Part shown: positions 26,658-35,573 of the stretch, piece after piece | How the letters are laid out: the number at the start of each line of letters is the position of its first letter | Numbering within the stretch: the first letter of the stretch is position 1 | NCBI GenBank assembly: GCA_021200935.1 | Contig: JAJQFY010000227.1 | Coordinates: 1-40,225 of the forward strand | Length of the DNA stretch: 40,225 nt | Direction: 5' to 3' | Origin: Oscillospiraceae bacterium | Lineage (GTDB): Bacteria > Bacillota > Clostridia > Oscillospirales > Oscillospiraceae | Translations under genes and position numbers: made by a program | Notes under the pieces: model-generated | Database searches by the model: none | The model's input: only the letters and a program-made list of their open reading frames with translations | What the model was told of the DNA's origin: nothing

Positions 26658-29273
26658 TTATCCGTTTTTAATCATGGCCTGGGCCGCCGACAAGCGGGCG
26701 ATGGGAACCCGGTAGGGGGAGCAGGAGACATAGTCCAGCCCGACCCGGTGGAAGAAGTCGATGGAGTTAGGCTCACCGCCATGCTCGCCGCAGATGCCCA
26801 TGTGCATATCCGGGCGAACCTGACGGCCCAGGCGCACGCCCTCCTCGACCAGACGGCCTGTCCCCATCTCGTCAATGCGCTCGAAGGGGTCATGCTCCAG
26901 AATCTTCTTGTTGAGATACACCGGCAGGAACCGGCCCGCGTCGTCCCGGCTGAGGCCGAAGCTCATCTGGGTCAGGTCGTTGGTGCCGAAGGAGAAGAAC
27001 TCCGCCTCCTCGGCAATGCGGTCAGCGGACATGGCCGCCCTGGGGATCTCGATCATGGTGCCGATCTTATAGGGCAGCTCCACGCCGGACGCGGCAATGA
27101 TGGGGTCGGCGGTGTCCTTTATCAGCTTCCGCATATAGGCGATCTCGCCCTTGGAGGACACCAGGGGTACCATAATCTCCGCCTCCACGGTGACGCCGGT
27201 CTCTTTGGTGACATTGATGGCCGCCTCGATGATGGCCTGGGTCTGCATTTGGGCAATCTCCGGGTACAGAATGGGCAGGCGGCAGCCCCGCAGGCCCATC
27301 ATGGGGTTGACCTCGTGGAGGGCGCGGACAATGGATTTCAGCTCCTCAAGGGGAACCTCCATCTGCTCGGACAGCACCTTCAGCTCCGGGTCCTCCGTGG
27401 GCAGGAACTCATGGAGAGGCGGGTCAAGCAGCCGGATGGTGACGGGCTTGCCGGTCATGACCCGGAACAGGCCCTCAAAGTCCCCCCGCTGCATGGGCAG
27501 CAGCTTGTCAAGCGCCTGGCGGCGGCGCTCCTCGTCCTGGGCCACGATCATCTGCCGCATGATGAAGATGCGGTTAGGGTCGAAGAACATATGCTCCGTC
27601 CGGCAGAGGCCGATGCCCTCCGCGCCGTAATCCAGGGCGGTCTTGGCGTCGGCGGGGGTGTCGGCGTTGGCCCGCACGCCCAGGCGGCGAATCTCGTCCG
27701 CCCAGCCCATAACGGCGGCGAACTGCCCGGCCATCTCCGCCGGGACGGTGGGGACTCTGCCAAGGTAGACGTTGCCGGTGGAGCCGTCGATGGACATGAA
27801 GTCCCCCTCCCGGACGATGGTGTCCCCTATCTTCAGATAATGCTCCTTTTCAAATATACGCAGGTCGCCGCAGCCCGCCACGCAGCAGGAGCCAATCTGC
27901 CGGGCCACCACCGCCGCGTGGCTGGTGCGTCCGCCGTGGGCGGTCAAAATGCCCTCCGCGGCGTTCATGCCCTCCACGTCCTCGGCACTGGTCTCGTTGC
28001 GAACCAGCAGCACGGGGCCGATTTTCCCCTGGTCGATGGCCTTTTTCGCGGTGAAGTACACCGCGCCGCAGGCCGCGCCGGGGGAGGCGGGCAGGCCCTT
28101 GGCCACCGGGACAGCCGCTTTCAGGGCCTCCGGGTCAAAGGAGGGGTGGAGCAGAGCGTCGAGCTGCTGCGGCTCTATCTTCATCAGGGCCTCCTCCTTG
28201 GTGCAAAGGCCCTCCTCCACCATGTCCACGGCAATCTTCATGGCCGCCTGGGCGGAGCGCTTGCCGTTGCGGGTCTGGAGCATGAAAAGCTGGCCCCGCT
28301 CGATGGTGAACTCCATGTCCTGCATATCTTTATAATGCTGCTCCAGCCGGTGGGCCACGTCCGCGAATTTTTCATATACGTCCGGCATGATCTCCGCCAG
28401 CTTGTCGATGGTCTCCGGGGTGCGGATACCGGCCACCACATCCTCGCCCTGGGCGTTGATGAGGAACTCCCCGTACAGCCTCGCCTCGCCGGTGGCGGGG
28501 TCGCGGGTGAAGGCCACGCCGGTGCCGGAGTCATTGCCCATGTTGCCGAAGGCCATGCGCTGCACGTTCACCGCCGTACCCCAGCTATAGGGGATACTGT
28601 ACATCCGGCGGTAGGCGTTGGCCCGGTCATTGTCCCAGCTTCTGAACACGGCCTTGACCGCGTTCACAAGCTGCTCTCTCGGCTCCTGGGGGAATTTCTG
28701 GCCAAGGCTCTCCTCGTAATAGCCCTTATAAAGGCCCACCAGCTCCTTCAAATCCTGGGCGGAAAGCTCGGAATCCAGCTTCACCCCGGCCTTCTCCCGG
28801 ACACCGGCAAGCATTTCCTCAAATTTATCGTGGCTCAGCTCCATGACCACATCGCCGTACATCTGGATGAACCGGCGGTAGTTATCATAGGCCCAGCGGG
28901 GGTTGCCGCTCTGCTCCGCCAGGGCCTCCGCCACCTGGTCGTTGATGCCCAGGTTCAAAATAGTGTCCATCATGCCGGGCATGGAAACCCGTGCGCCGGA
29001 GCGGACGCTGACCAGCAGGGGGGCCGCCGGGTCGCCGAATTTCTTCCCGGTCTGGGCCTCCAGTTGGGTGACGCTTGCCATAATCTCATCCAAAATGTCC
29101 GGGGCCAGCTCCCGGCCATCGTCATAATAGCGGGTGCAGGCTTCGGTGGTGATGGTGAAGCCCTCCGGCACGGGCAGGCCCAGGCCGGTCATCTCCGCCA
29201 GATTTGCCCCCTTGCCGCCCAGCAGCTCCCGCATGTTGGCGTTGCCCTCTGCGAAACGATAGACGTATTTCAT
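26658..29273 (-). CDS. ppdK: pyruvate, phosphate dikinase
   Basis: KYVYRFAEGNANMRELLGGKGANLAEMTGLGLPVPEGFTI; LTAHGGRTSHAAVVARQIG; GIGLCRTEHMFF; PYKIGTMIEIPRAAMSADRIAEEAEFFSFGTNDLTQM. Confidence 0.97.
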   Translation of the reverse strand: MKYVYRFAEGNANMRELLGGKGANLAEMTGLGLPVPEGFTITTEACTRYYDDGRELAPDILDEIMASVTQLEAQTGKKFGDPAAPLLVSVRSGARVSMPGMMDTILNLGINDQVAEALAEQSGNPRWAYDNYRRFIQMYGDVVMELSHDKFEEMLAGVREKAGVKLDSELSAQDLKELVGLYKGYYEESLGQKFPQEPREQLVNAVKAVFRSWDNDRANAYRRMYSIPYSWGTAVNVQRMAFGNMGNDSGTGVAFTRDPATGEARLYGEFLINAQGEDVVAGIRTPETIDKLAEIMPDVYEKFADVAHRLEQHYKDMQDMEFTIERGQLFMLQTRNGKRSAQAAMKIAVDMVEEGLCTKEEALMKIEPQQLDALLHPSFDPEALKAAVPVAKGLPASPGAACGAVYFTAKKAIDQGKIGPVLLVRNETSAEDVEGMNAAEGILTAHGGRTSHAAVVARQIGSCCVAGCGDLRIFEKEHYLKIGDTIVREGDFMSIDGSTGNVYLGRVPTVPAEMAGQFAAVMGWADEIRRLGVRANADTPADAKTALDYGAEGIGLCRTEHMFFDPNRIFIMRQMIVAQDEERRRQALDKLLPMQRGDFEGLFRVMTGKPVTIRLLDPPLHEFLPTEDPELKVLSEQMEVPLEELKSIVRALHEVNPMMGLRGCRLPILYPEIAQMQTQAIIEAAINVTKETGVTVEAEIMVPLVSSKGEIAYMRKLIKDTADPIIAASGVELPYKIGTMIEIPRAAMSADRIAEEAEFFSFGTNDLTQMSFGLSRDDAGRFLPVYLNKKILEHDPFERIDEMGTGRLVEEGVRLGRQVRPDMHMGICGEHGGEPNSIDFFHRVGLDYVSCSPYRVPIARLSAAQAMIKNG

Positions 29274-29505
29274 AAAAAACCTCCTGTATCTGTCGTTTTC
29301 TCCCCCGTCTGGTCTCCGTCACGGCGGAAAAACGAGAATTTAGTCAAAAAAGGTGTTTATTTTTGTGGAATAGTGTGGTATATATATAATATATCTTCCA
29401 ATGTCCATCTTAACCGGGCGCGATTTATTTGTCAAGTACATTTTTACAGAATTTCCCGGCCAAAGGGGCATTTAAGGAACATTTTATGTGGGAGGGCAAT
29501 GGTTT

Positions 29506-30282
29506 ATGCTGGTAGCGGAGCGGAGAAACCAGATCATCGAGATGCTGCGCCGGGACGACCGGGTGCTGGTTGGCCCCCTGGCAGAGCAGTTTGGCGTGTC
29601 GGAGGAGACCATCCGGCGGGATCTGGCCAATTTGGAGCAGATGGGGGTAGCCATGAAGTGCTACGGCGGCGCCACCCTGGTAGACAATCGGAACGCGCCG
29701 CCCTTCAAGGTGCGGAAAAAGCTGAACGTAGAGGAAAAGCGGATGGCGGCCGCCCTGGTGGCCCGGATGGTGGAGGACGGGGATTTTCTCATGCTGGACG
29801 ACAGCTCCACCAGCTATTTCGTGGCCCGCGCCCTCCACGGGAAAAAGCGGCTGACCATTGTCACCAACTCCATTGAGATTATATTAGACCTGTCCGGCGT
29901 CCGACAGGACTGGACGGTCATCTCCACCGGCGGAAATCTTGGCCAGGACGTGTTCGCCTTTTTTGGCCGCCAGGCGGAGGAGACCATCCGTTCCTTCCAT
30001 GTGGACAAGGCGGTCATCTCCTGCTCCGGGGTGGACAGAAATGGCCGCTTCACCGAGGCGGGCATTGAAAACGCCAACATCAAGCGGGCCATGATGGAGT
30101 CCAGCCGCCAGGTGATTCTGGCCATAGACAGCCATAAATTCGACAACACCGCCTTTTTGACCGTGGGAGAGATAAAGCAGCTCAACACCATCGTCACCGA
30201 CAAAAATCCCGGCCCCGGCTGGCCGGAGCTTCTGGAAAAGCAGGGCGTGGAGCTGGTGGTTCCCCAGCAGCCAGGTACATAG
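29506..30282 (+). CDS. DeoR/GlpR family transcriptional regulator
   Basis: MLVAERRNQIIEMLRRDDRVLVGPLAEQFGVSEETIRRDLANLEQMGVAMKCYGGATL; C-terminal DeoR sensor domain. Confidence 0.93.
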   Translation: MLVAERRNQIIEMLRRDDRVLVGPLAEQFGVSEETIRRDLANLEQMGVAMKCYGGATLVDNRNAPPFKVRKKLNVEEKRMAAALVARMVEDGDFLMLDDSSTSYFVARALHGKKRLTIVTNSIEIILDLSGVRQDWTVISTGGNLGQDVFAFFGRQAEETIRSFHVDKAVISCSGVDRNGRFTEAGIENANIKRAMMESSRQVILAIDSHKFDNTAFLTVGEIKQLNTIVTDKNPGPGWPELLEKQGVELVVPQQPGT

Positions 30283-30335
30283 ACGCATCAAGGGTTCGGC
30301 AGCCAGGCATGGCCGCCGAACCCTTTGCTTTGCTG

Positions 30336-30425
30336 TTTCTGCCTATAAACATACCACATTATAGGCAGAAAAACAACCTGTCCCCAATTTATCTGCCTAT
30401 CCTCTCCTGATTTTATAGGCAGAAA
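30336..30425. repeat. two tandem inverted-repeat units with shared arms (54-bp period)
   Basis: Unit 1 tttctgcctataa-acataccaca-ttataggcagaaa (30336-30371); unit 2 tctgcctat-cctctcctgatt-ttataggcagaaa (30392-30425). 13-mer ttataggcagaaa repeated exactly. Confidence 0.8.
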
Positions 30426-30433
30426 CGTCTGTC

Positions 30434-31429
30434 TTACCAGGGGTTTACCACCCGCCGGGGGACGCGGCCCTGGGCGGCGGCCTGGATGTCCTCCCAAATC
30501 ATGGCGTAGCTCCGGCGGAAGCTGGCGGCGGTGATGCCGCCGATGTGGGGGCTGAACAAAATACGGTTCGCCAGGGCCTCCGGGATTTGAAGCAGGGGGT
30601 GGTCGGTCTGCACCGGCTCATGGTCTAAGGTGTCCAGCCCCGCCATGCGAAGGCGCCCGCTCTCCAGGGCCTCTATCAGCGCCTCGTCGTCCACCAGCTC
30701 GCCTCTGGCGGTGTTCACGAAACAGGCCTCCTCCCGCATGGACGCGAAAAACGCCCTGTCCGCCATTCCCGCAGTATTCTCGTTCACAGGCAGGTGCAGG
30801 CTCACAATGTCGCTCCGGCCCAGAAGCTCCGCCAGGGGCAGATACCGCACCCCCAGCTCCGCCTCCTCCCGGGGCGGGAGGGCCGAGGTCTTATAATAAT
30901 AAATCTCCTCCACCCCATGGGCCCGCAGCAGCGCCGCCGTACACCGGGCAATGCTGCCGAACCCCACCAGGCCCACGGCGCAGTCGGAAAGCTCCCGCAG
31001 GTCGCCCCGCTGCATATACCCCTCCTTCACCGCGATTTGGCGGCCCTCCCGGACGGCTCGGTCGTTGGCCCGCACGTCCCGAAGCATACCCAGCATGAGC
31101 AGCACCGCCTGCTCCGCCACGGCGCGGGCGTTGGCCCCCTGGCAGTTGCAGACATAAATCCCCCGCTCCCTGGCGGCCTGGAGGTCGATGCCGTTGTAGG
31201 CCACCCCCTCGGAGTGGATCAGCCGCAGCCGGGGCATACCGTCCATCAGCTCCGCCGTCACCTGCCCCACCGCGTCCACCACGATGAAGTCCGCGTCCCC
31301 CGCCAGGGCCAGATATTCCTCAGCGGCAAGACCCACGTAGGCGTCCGCCGTCTCCACCTGGGCGAGATAGCTCTCCGGGGCGGAATACCGCTCCATGTTC
31401 CCCTTTTTTCCAATGTGCAAAACCTTCAT
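30434..31429 (-). CDS. D-isomer specific 2-hydroxyacid dehydrogenase
   Basis: MKVLHIGKKGNMERYSAPESYLAQ...; AVGLVGFGSIARCTAALLRAHG; VNTARGELVDDEALIEALESGRLRMAGLDTLDHEP. SD AGGAGGAACCGGCT before ATG 31429. Confidence 0.93.
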   Translation of the reverse strand: MKVLHIGKKGNMERYSAPESYLAQVETADAYVGLAAEEYLALAGDADFIVVDAVGQVTAELMDGMPRLRLIHSEGVAYNGIDLQAARERGIYVCNCQGANARAVAEQAVLLMLGMLRDVRANDRAVREGRQIAVKEGYMQRGDLRELSDCAVGLVGFGSIARCTAALLRAHGVEEIYYYKTSALPPREEAELGVRYLPLAELLGRSDIVSLHLPVNENTAGMADRAFFASMREEACFVNTARGELVDDEALIEALESGRLRMAGLDTLDHEPVQTDHPLLQIPEALANRILFSPHIGGITAASFRRSYAMIWEDIQAAAQGRVPRRVVNPW

Positions 31430-31597
31430 AGCCGGTTCCTCCTGTTTGATTCTGAAAACAGTATACCACACCCCGCCCTTAAACGCACCAGGGCGGGCAA
31501 AAAAGGCCGGAGCGGAATCTTGTAAAGAAATCGGTTCTATGGTACAATGTCCGGCAGAAATCGGCACAGTACTCAATATTTTAAGGAGGAGATTTCT

Positions 31598-31921
31598 ATG
31601 GAAACCTTTGCAAGCCTGATGGAGATGATGATGGTCATCTGCTTCGGCATTTCCTGGCCGCTGAACATTATAAAAGCCTGGAAGGCCCGCACCGCCAAAA
31701 GCACCAGCCTTCCCTTCTACCTGCTGATTTGGTCGGGGTACATCTTCGCCATCATCGGCAAAATCGCCATGATCGTCTATAACGCCCCCCAGCCCTGGTA
31801 TGAGACCGTGCGGTGGTATGTGATGTTCTTCTATGTGCTGAACACCGTGATGGTTTCCGGCGGCATTGTCATCTATTTCCGCAACCGGGCCCTGGACAAA
31901 AAGGCGGAGGAGCAGGTCTGA
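31598..31921 (+). CDS. small PQ-loop/SemiSWEET-like membrane protein
   Basis: METFASLMEMMMVICFGISWPLNIIKAWKARTAKSTSLPFYLLIWSGYIFAIIGKI; SD AAGGAGGAG before ATG 31598. Confidence 0.6.
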   Translation: METFASLMEMMMVICFGISWPLNIIKAWKARTAKSTSLPFYLLIWSGYIFAIIGKIAMIVYNAPQPWYETVRWYVMFFYVLNTVMVSGGIVIYFRNRALDKKAEEQV

Positions 31922-31991
31922 CCCTCCTTGACGTGCGGCGGGGATGGGTATATAATTCTGATAGACTTACGAATTAGGATGGAACCGTATT

Positions 31992-32792
31992 ATGCAGAGT
32001 GAGGCTTACAGGCTGACGGGCGCGGCTGCGGTCGTCAGCGCCATGGGGTTTATGCTCCGATGGCTTCAAAATATAAACATCCTGGACGAGGAGACCGGCC
32101 TTGCGGACAAGGGGCCTGTCAGCACCGTGGTGGTGCTGTATATTGCCGCGGCGGTGCTGGCCTTGGTGGGCTGCCTTATCCAACTCAGGCGGTGCAAGGC
32201 GCCCCTGGAGGGGGAGGCGGCCCTGGCTGCTCACACGCCGGTTTACACCTGGGCGCTGTACGCCATTGCCGCGCTGCTGGCCCTCTCCGGCGTGATGCAG
32301 GTGTTCCAGGCCGGGGACAGCCTCTGGCCGGGTATGTACCGAATCGGCGGCCTGGGTACCATTCTGGGGGCCGTGGGGCTGCTGATGCTGGCCTCCGGCG
32401 GCGGGAGCAAGGAAAAGGCCCAGTGGAGCCGCCGCATTGGCTCCGGGCTTCTGATTCTCTTTGGGGCCATATGGCTGATTTCCGCCTACAGGGAGGCGGC
32501 CACCGACCCGGTTTTGTGGCGCTTCGCCCCGGAGATTTTGGCTATATGCGCCGTGCTGATGGCCTTTTACTACATGGCGGGGTATTACTTTGACTCCCCC
32601 CGGCCCATGTACACCCTGTTTTTCTGCGAGCTGGGCGCCTTTCTCAGCGTCATGCCCGCCATCGACGATATGCCCATGGGCGAGGCCCTGCGCTTCGGGG
32701 CCGTGGCCCTGCTCTTGTTTGTGTGGGGCTTTGTGCTGACAGCAAACCTCCAAAAGCCGGACACTGCCCCCACCTCGGAGGAGATTTCCTGA
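31992..32792 (+). CDS. multi-TM hypothetical membrane protein
   Basis: 266 aa with about 7 hydrophobic segments. Confidence 0.65.
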   Translation: MQSEAYRLTGAAAVVSAMGFMLRWLQNINILDEETGLADKGPVSTVVVLYIAAAVLALVGCLIQLRRCKAPLEGEAALAAHTPVYTWALYAIAALLALSGVMQVFQAGDSLWPGMYRIGGLGTILGAVGLLMLASGGGSKEKAQWSRRIGSGLLILFGAIWLISAYREAATDPVLWRFAPEILAICAVLMAFYYMAGYYFDSPRPMYTLFFCELGAFLSVMPAIDDMPMGEALRFGAVALLLFVWGFVLTANLQKPDTAPTSEEIS

Positions 32793-32841
32793 CCATTCAC
32801 CGCCGCCCTGAAAAAATTTCAAAATTTTTTGAAATTAGCTA

Positions 32842-32870
32842 TTGCATTTTCCCCCGGACTGTGCTAATAT
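32842..32870 (+). promoter_or_regulatory. promoter of tRNA-Pro
   Basis: TTGCAT (32842-32847) - 17 nt - TAATAT (32865-32870). Confidence 0.55.
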
Positions 32871-32885
32871 ACTAGGGCGCAATAA

Positions 32886-32962
32886 CCGGGTGTGGCGAAG
32901 TTTGGTATCGCGCCTGAATGGGGTTCAGGAGGCCGCTGGTTCAAGTCCAGTCACTCGGACCA
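32886..32962 (+). tRNA. tRNA-Pro(GGG), CCA encoded
   Basis: CCGGGTG/CACTCGG acceptor, GCG/CGC D-stem, CCTGA-ATGGGGT-TCAGG anticodon arm (anticodon GGG), GCTGG-TTCAAGT-CCAGT T arm, ACCA end. Confidence 0.95.
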
Positions 32963-32972
32963 AATCATAATA

Positions 32973-33016
32973 ATCCGAACCCATTATCCAAGTGGGTAAT
33001 GGGTTCGGATTTTTTT
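32973..33016 (+). terminator. intrinsic terminator after tRNA-Pro
   Basis: atccgaacccatta / taatgggttcggat 14-bp stem followed by tttttt. Confidence 0.88.
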
Positions 33017-33031
33017 ATTGCCGTAATCGTT

Positions 33032-33112
33032 TCATAAGCAGGTCTGGCAGGGATCGGCGTCTTCTTCGGGGAAGACAGCGCCCCCATGCGGATCTGCTTT
33101 TTCCGTTGTCAT
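33032..33112 (-). CDS. possible 26-aa small ORF or truncated gene remnant
   Basis: MTTEKADPHGGAVFPEEDADPCQTCL*; strong SD GGAGGGATAGACAGAAATG. Confidence 0.3.
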   Translation of the reverse strand: MTTEKADPHGGAVFPEEDADPCQTCL

Positions 33113-33196
33113 TTCTGTCTATCCCTCCAAAGAAAGCGCTTTTCCGCAACAGTGACAAACAGAAGGGAATACCTACGTATCGAAGACCTTATGATT

Positions 33197-34079
33197 CTAT
33201 TTTTTGCAAAAATTCTCAACAAAAAAAATAAACCGATTGGTTTGCTCAGTACACTCCCCATGAATCCAATAGAATCCCATTTCATAGCTCGCGGAACTTT
33301 CCAGCGGAATAACTGCACAATCATTACGAAAATCATAAGCAACATGTTCAGGGAGCGATACAACCCACATTCCCATCTTAACCATAAGATGAAGATTATT
33401 TAGGGTGATATCCTGTTGAGTCTGTGGTATATCCGCAAATGGATAGGTTACTAAAGTCCCCTGCGGTATTAATCTTAGCTCTTTTGTCGGCTGTGCATTG
33501 AGGCAGTTTACCAACTCTTGAGCTGAAATACTCTCTAAAGATGCAAAAGGATGTTTTTTTGAAGTTACGACGAAGAAATGGCCAGATTCTGTAGGAAGAA
33601 AATCTAGGATACCCGCCTCTTTTGATGTTTTTTCGATTGAAAAACTAAATCCAACGTCGTAATGACAAGTAAGCATTTGGGATACAAAATCTTGTGGCTG
33701 AGCAAATGTTATATTAAGAGTAACGTCAGGGTGACTTTCCTTGTATTTCTCACAAATCGTATGAAATTGTGGTACATAAAAATCCACACTAAGGATGTTT
33801 AATTCTTGTTTTCTTCGTTTTCCCAGAAGATGAATTTCTTTTTCTAATTCAGCCCAATCCGTCAATATAGCAAGCCCTCGTGTATATAAAAGCTCCCCCA
33901 GCCGCTGTACATGCGAGCGAATGCCCAGCGCGTGTCAAAAGCTCACAATCAAGTTCTCTCTCAATTTGCTTAATGCTTTTGCTAATTGATGAGTGACTAA
34001 TATAAAGCTGCTCTGCGGCGCGACTGATACTTTGCGCTTCTACGACGGTTATGAAATATCGCAACTGCTCTAAAGTCAT
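33197..34079 (-). pseudogene. LysR family regulator, frameshifted (HTH part 33849-34079; effector domain 33197-33865)
   Basis: MTLEQLRYFITVVEAQSISRAAEQLYISHSSISKSIKQIERELDCELLTRAGHSLACTAAG then a frame change to GELLYTRGLAILTDWAELEKE...; one extra G in the G5 run (C5 on +, 33895-33899). Confidence 0.85.
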
Positions 34080-34147
34080 AGTGGTTTCCTCCTTCTGCAC
34101 TCTGAGTGCTTAGGTTTATAATATACGCACTTGATTAATTTTTGCCT

Positions 34148-34176
34148 ATTATACCACAATATCGACAAAAATGCAA
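34148..34176 (-). promoter_or_regulatory. promoter for the LysR gene
   Basis: Reverse strand TTGCAT (34171-34176) - 17 nt - TATAAT (34148-34153). Confidence 0.5.
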
Positions 34177-34205
34177 CGCCCCCTGCAAACACAGCAAGGG
34201 GCGTT
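34175..34205 (-). terminator. terminator-like hairpin after the permease gene
   Basis: aacgcccc ... ggggcgtt; reverse strand followed by GCATTTTTG. Confidence 0.55.
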
Positions 34206-34215
34206 ATGAAGTAAT

Positions 34216-35534
34216 TTAATACATTATGCAGGCCATAGCAGTAGCAATGCTGGCGGTGATCAAGGGTATGATAACCGTTACAACGAAAAGATACTTATAC
34301 GCTTGTTTATGAGTATAACCAAACACATTTAACTGCATATAAATCATGCTGCTATGCGGCAAGGAATCAGTAACTGTTGCGGTCATAGTTATAATACGAT
34401 GCAACGCACCTGCATTAGCGCCTGTAGCCAACAGTGATTCACCTATTGTAGTACAGAACAAAACCTGGGAAGAAACCCCATCTGCAATCAGTGCGGAAAT
34501 AATTAACATCGCCACAAATGCAAGAATATGCGGACTGAGATTTACATTCAGGATAGTGTCAATAATGAAATCACAGGCAGCAGTGGATTGAATAACAGCG
34601 CCAAAGCCCGCTAACATGGAGCAACCGATAACAAGTGGAAAGGCATTTGACATTCCATTGCCAACGGAGTTGAGTTTCTTGCCTTTGGGAAGGCTTTTCC
34701 AGCGGATAATTAGCAGCCACAAAATTGCAATAATCTGACAAATGATAACAGATTGTGTAGAAGTGAAGCCAATTACATTTGTAAAAATCCAACAACCGGC
34801 AACAACTATTAGAATCGGAGTAAATGCGAACCAGACAGGAGGAAGCTCACAATCTTCGGCATCAAGAGCGGCATCGTCACAGAATGGAGAGGGAACAAAG
34901 TGATCTCCTTTTTTTCCGCTTGTTTTATTAAGTAAAAAGTATAAGCAATAACAAGCGCGCTGCCAACGATGACACCAACGATTCCCAACGCTGCGCCAGC
35001 ATAGATTGTCGTTCCTAAATAGAATGTTGGCATTAGATTAGTAAAGCCTGGGAAGCCTGGACAGGAAAATTGAACGACCGCTCCAATTCCGGTAGTAGCG
35101 GCAAGATATATGTACAGCGGCTGATCTGCTTCCTCCGCAATTGCGGAGCAAACGGAGATAACGACAAACACGCTGGTAGCCATTCCTGAAAAGCCTATAA
35201 AAACATTTAACAGCATACACAGAATAGGGCCGCTCTTCTTACCCGCATATCGTATGATAAAACGTCCAAGCGATTTCGCACAGCCGGTAGCAGCAATTAC
35301 CCCGCCTAATGCGCCTCCTGTCAAGTACACCAAAACACTGTTCTGAAAGGTTGAAGCTGTTCCCTCTGAAAATACATCAACAAAATTGCTGATCCATGTT
35401 CCTTCAATTGTTAAGGCAACAATTGCCACACAAAGAAGAATAATTGGAATTTGAGGAAACCCCTTCATGGATAAGACAATAAACAAGACCAAAGAGATCA
35501 AAAGTGCAATAGCTGATACAGTAACACTTGTCAT
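34216..35534 (-). pseudogene. GntP-like permease, interrupted by a -1 frame change (possible programmed frameshift)
   Basis: N part 34809-35534 and C part reading through VPSPFCDDAALDAEDCELPPVWFAFTPILIVVAGCWIFTNVIGFTSTQ...SLPHSSMIYMQLNVFGYTHKQAYKYLFVVTVIIPL; frame change at A7 (T7 on +, 34909-34915). Confidence 0.75.
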
Positions 35535-35573
35535 TTTTGTGAACCTTCTCTTTCCTTTATCAAGCAGTTCAGT

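Noticed and set aside
26577-29876. 1099-aa plus-strand ORF overlapping ppdK
   Set aside because: Antisense to an unambiguous ppdK; rich in His/Gly/Leu/Val typical of reverse reading of GC-rich codons; no recognisable domain.
32992-33231. 79-aa plus-strand ORF after the tRNA
   Set aside because: Starts inside the tRNA terminator stem and has no SD or domain; unlikely coding.
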